DNA from: an uncultured Campylobacter sp.
GTDB taxonomy: Bacteria > Campylobacterota > Campylobacteria > Campylobacterales > Campylobacteraceae
Reading direction: 5' to 3'
DNA length: 24,733 nt
Assembly (NCBI RefSeq): GCF_937921625.1
Contig: NZ_CAKZTI010000045.1
Coordinates: forward strand, 1 to 24,733
Below, piece after piece: positions 23,391-24,733 of the stretch. Each line of letters begins with the position of its first letter. The stretch's first letter is position 1. The notes beneath the pieces are model-generated. The model was not told where the DNA came from. It saw only the letters and a list, made by a program, of their open reading frames with translations, and made no database searches. A program made the translations under genes and the position numbers.

Positions 23391-24449
23391 TCAAAGATCT
23401 TTTTTTAGTAGCTCAAGCAGTGCAAATTTAAGTTCGTCGATATTCTCGTTTGTCGCTGACGAGATCGGTAAAACAAAGTATGGTTTTTTCGCGTCAAAGC
23501 TGTATAGGTCTTGCTTATAGACAAATTTACCATCTTGTTTTGGCTCTAAATTTATGCTTTTCATAAATTCTTTTATATTTTCGTCTAAATTTTCTGCCGC
23601 ATCGACTCTGGTAACAGCGATCGCATAGTCCCTACTAGCAAGCACACTTGAAAATTTAGCGACCTCCTCTTTTAGCACACCAAACTGCTCGCTCATGCTT
23701 CTGTAGTTTGCGCTATCTATCATAAAAAGCAAAATTTTATTTCTCTCAATGTGCTTTAGAAACTGCACGCCAAGACCGCGTCCGTCACTTGCTCCCTCGA
23801 TGATACCAGGGATGTCAGCCATGACAAAGCCGCTAAACTCATCAACCTCAACAAGTCCGAGCTTTGGCGTAAGCGTGGTAAATTCGTAGTTTGCGATCTG
23901 TGGCTTGGCGTTTGAGACGGCTGAGATGAGGGTTGATTTGCCAACATTTGGAAAGCCAACAAGTCCCACGTCAGCTATCAGCTTTAGCTCAAGTCTTACT
24001 TCAATACTCTCTTCAGGCATGCCCTTCTGAGCGTACTCTGGGGCTTGGTTAATAGAGTTTTTAAAGTGAAAATTTCCGAGTCCACCCTTGCCACCTTTTA
24101 GAAATAGCGTCCTTTGTCCCTCGCTAACTATATCACAGAGTAGTTCATTTGTCTGTGCGTCATAAACAGCTGTGCCAGGAGGGACTATGAGTTCTAAATT
24201 TTCGCCCTTTTTGCCAGTCATTCGCTTGCCCATGCCAGCTTCACCATTGCCAGCCTTCATGGCTCTTTTACCCTTATAATTTGCTAAAGTATGGGTATTG
24301 TTGTCACAAACAAAATAAACATCTCCGCCATCTCCGCCATCTCCGCCATCAGGACCACCTAAAATGACGTGTTTTTCACGGCGAAAACTCACAGCTCCAG
24401 CTCCACCATGCCCCGAACTTAGAGTCAATTTTGCACTATCTATAAACAT
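23391..24449 (-). CDS. obgE: GTPase Obg (CgtA)
   Basis: Obg binds the large ribosomal subunit and takes part in its assembly and in stress control. The 352-residue protein has the glycine-rich Obg fold (1-158, including GGPDGGDGGDGG at 31-42) and then the GTPase domain: G1 is GFPNVGKS (165-172), TT(L) at 191-193, and G3 DIPG (212-215). The expected NKxD (G4) position reads TRVD (280-283), which departs from the usual motif; SATN (331-334) is the G5 region. There is no long charged C-terminal tail. It has its own promoter. Confidence 0.97.
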   Translation of the reverse strand: MFIDSAKLTLSSGHGGAGAVSFRREKHVILGGPDGGDGGDGGDVYFVCDNNTHTLANYKGKRAMKAGNGEAGMGKRMTGKKGENLELIVPPGTAVYDAQTNELLCDIVSEGQRTLFLKGGKGGLGNFHFKNSINQAPEYAQKGMPEESIEVRLELKLIADVGLVGFPNVGKSTLISAVSNAKPQIANYEFTTLTPKLGLVEVDEFSGFVMADIPGIIEGASDGRGLGVQFLKHIERNKILLFMIDSANYRSMSEQFGVLKEEVAKFSSVLASRDYAIAVTRVDAAENLDENIKEFMKSINLEPKQDGKFVYKQDLYSFDAKKPYFVLPISSATNENIDELKFALLELLKKDL

Positions 24450-24474
24450 TTTTTACCTTAAATTTTTTATTTGG

Positions 24475-24480
24475 ATTATA
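24475..24480 (-). promoter_or_regulatory. -10 box for obgE
   Basis: The minus strand reads GGATATAATCC, a perfect TATAAT about 26 bases before the obgE ATG, in the AT-rich gap after the rpmA terminator. It may drive obgE, the EF-hand gene, fmt and beyond. Confidence 0.62.
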
Positions 24481-24644
24481 TCCAACTTTACTGAAATTAA
24501 ATCGTGATATCTTGATTAAAATAAAGCAAATATAAACACCATAAAGCTCGAAATATAGAGTTGTGATTGATTTAAAATTTCTCTCAAACAGCTATTTGAA
24601 AAATTCTAAACACTAAATAAAAATTTTGATTTTTGAATAATTTT

Positions 24645-24669
24645 AAGAAAGAAAGGGGCGATTGCCCCT
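24645..24669 (-). terminator. Rho-independent terminator after rpmA
   Basis: The minus strand has AGGGGC-AATC-GCCCCT (24654-24669), a perfect six-base stem with a four-base loop, followed by TTCTT and further T-rich sequence. It begins five bases past the rpmA stop. Confidence 0.7.
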
Positions 24670-24673
24670 GAGA

Positions 24674-24733
24674 TTATGCAGCTGGATAAACAGATACTTT
24701 TTTTCTGTTTTTATCAAGTCTTTCAAATTTTAC
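24674..24733 (-). CDS. rpmA: Ribosomal protein L27, C-terminal end only
   Basis: Nineteen codons and a TAA remain in the window, reading VKFERLDKNRKKVSVYPAA. That is the conserved end of L27, which lies near the peptidyl-transferase centre of the ribosome. Order rpmA-obgE is the standard arrangement (rplU would lie further right, outside). The match is short but characteristic. Confidence 0.9.
   Translation of the reverse strand, partial: VKFERLDKNRKKVSVYPAA

Overview
The window reads as chromosomal DNA of an oral-type, relatively GC-rich Campylobacter (C. gracilis, C. rectus or C. showae are candidates; the species is inference). From rpmA at the right edge down to ttcA, the gene order matches, from memory, the C. 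jejuni stretch Cj0095-Cj0118. The codon style and the many AAATTT-cored sequences also suit Campylobacter. Every convincing gene lies on the minus strand, so transcription runs from high to low coordinates.

Right part (24733 to about 21500): the 3' end of rpmA with a terminator, then obgE, a small secreted EF-hand protein where C. jejuni has proB, fmt, a 530-base repeat-filled spacer holding a 182-codon low-complexity frame, and birA. Sequence composition changes inside fmt at about 22430. The obgE side is poorer in CpG than everything to its left, so fmt looks like a recombination mosaic.

Middle (about 21500 to 5374): one tightly packed block of parA, parB, the ATP synthase genes atpF'-F-H-A-G-D-C (atpB and atpE are not here), then tolQ-R-A, an extra secreted TolA C-terminal-domain protein, tolB, pal, cpoB, slyD, fabD, mtnN and ttcA. 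Gaps are mostly under 20 bases and many stops and starts overlap. The block joins chromosome partitioning, proton-motive-force interconversion and the envelope machine powered by that force.

Left part (5373 to 1): looser and accessory in character. It holds a 980-base repeat-rich region without genes, an aldehyde dehydrogenase with its own promoter and terminator, an orphan EexN-like lipoprotein, 630 bases without a gene, a thiL interrupted by an in-frame 31-residue tandem repeat, and a DUF417 (RclC/YkgB-like) membrane protein cut by the window edge.

The most notable points are the free-standing TolA domain III paralogue inside the tol operon, the in-frame repeat insertion in thiL, the mosaic fmt gene, and the repeat-built open frame bridging fmt and birA.
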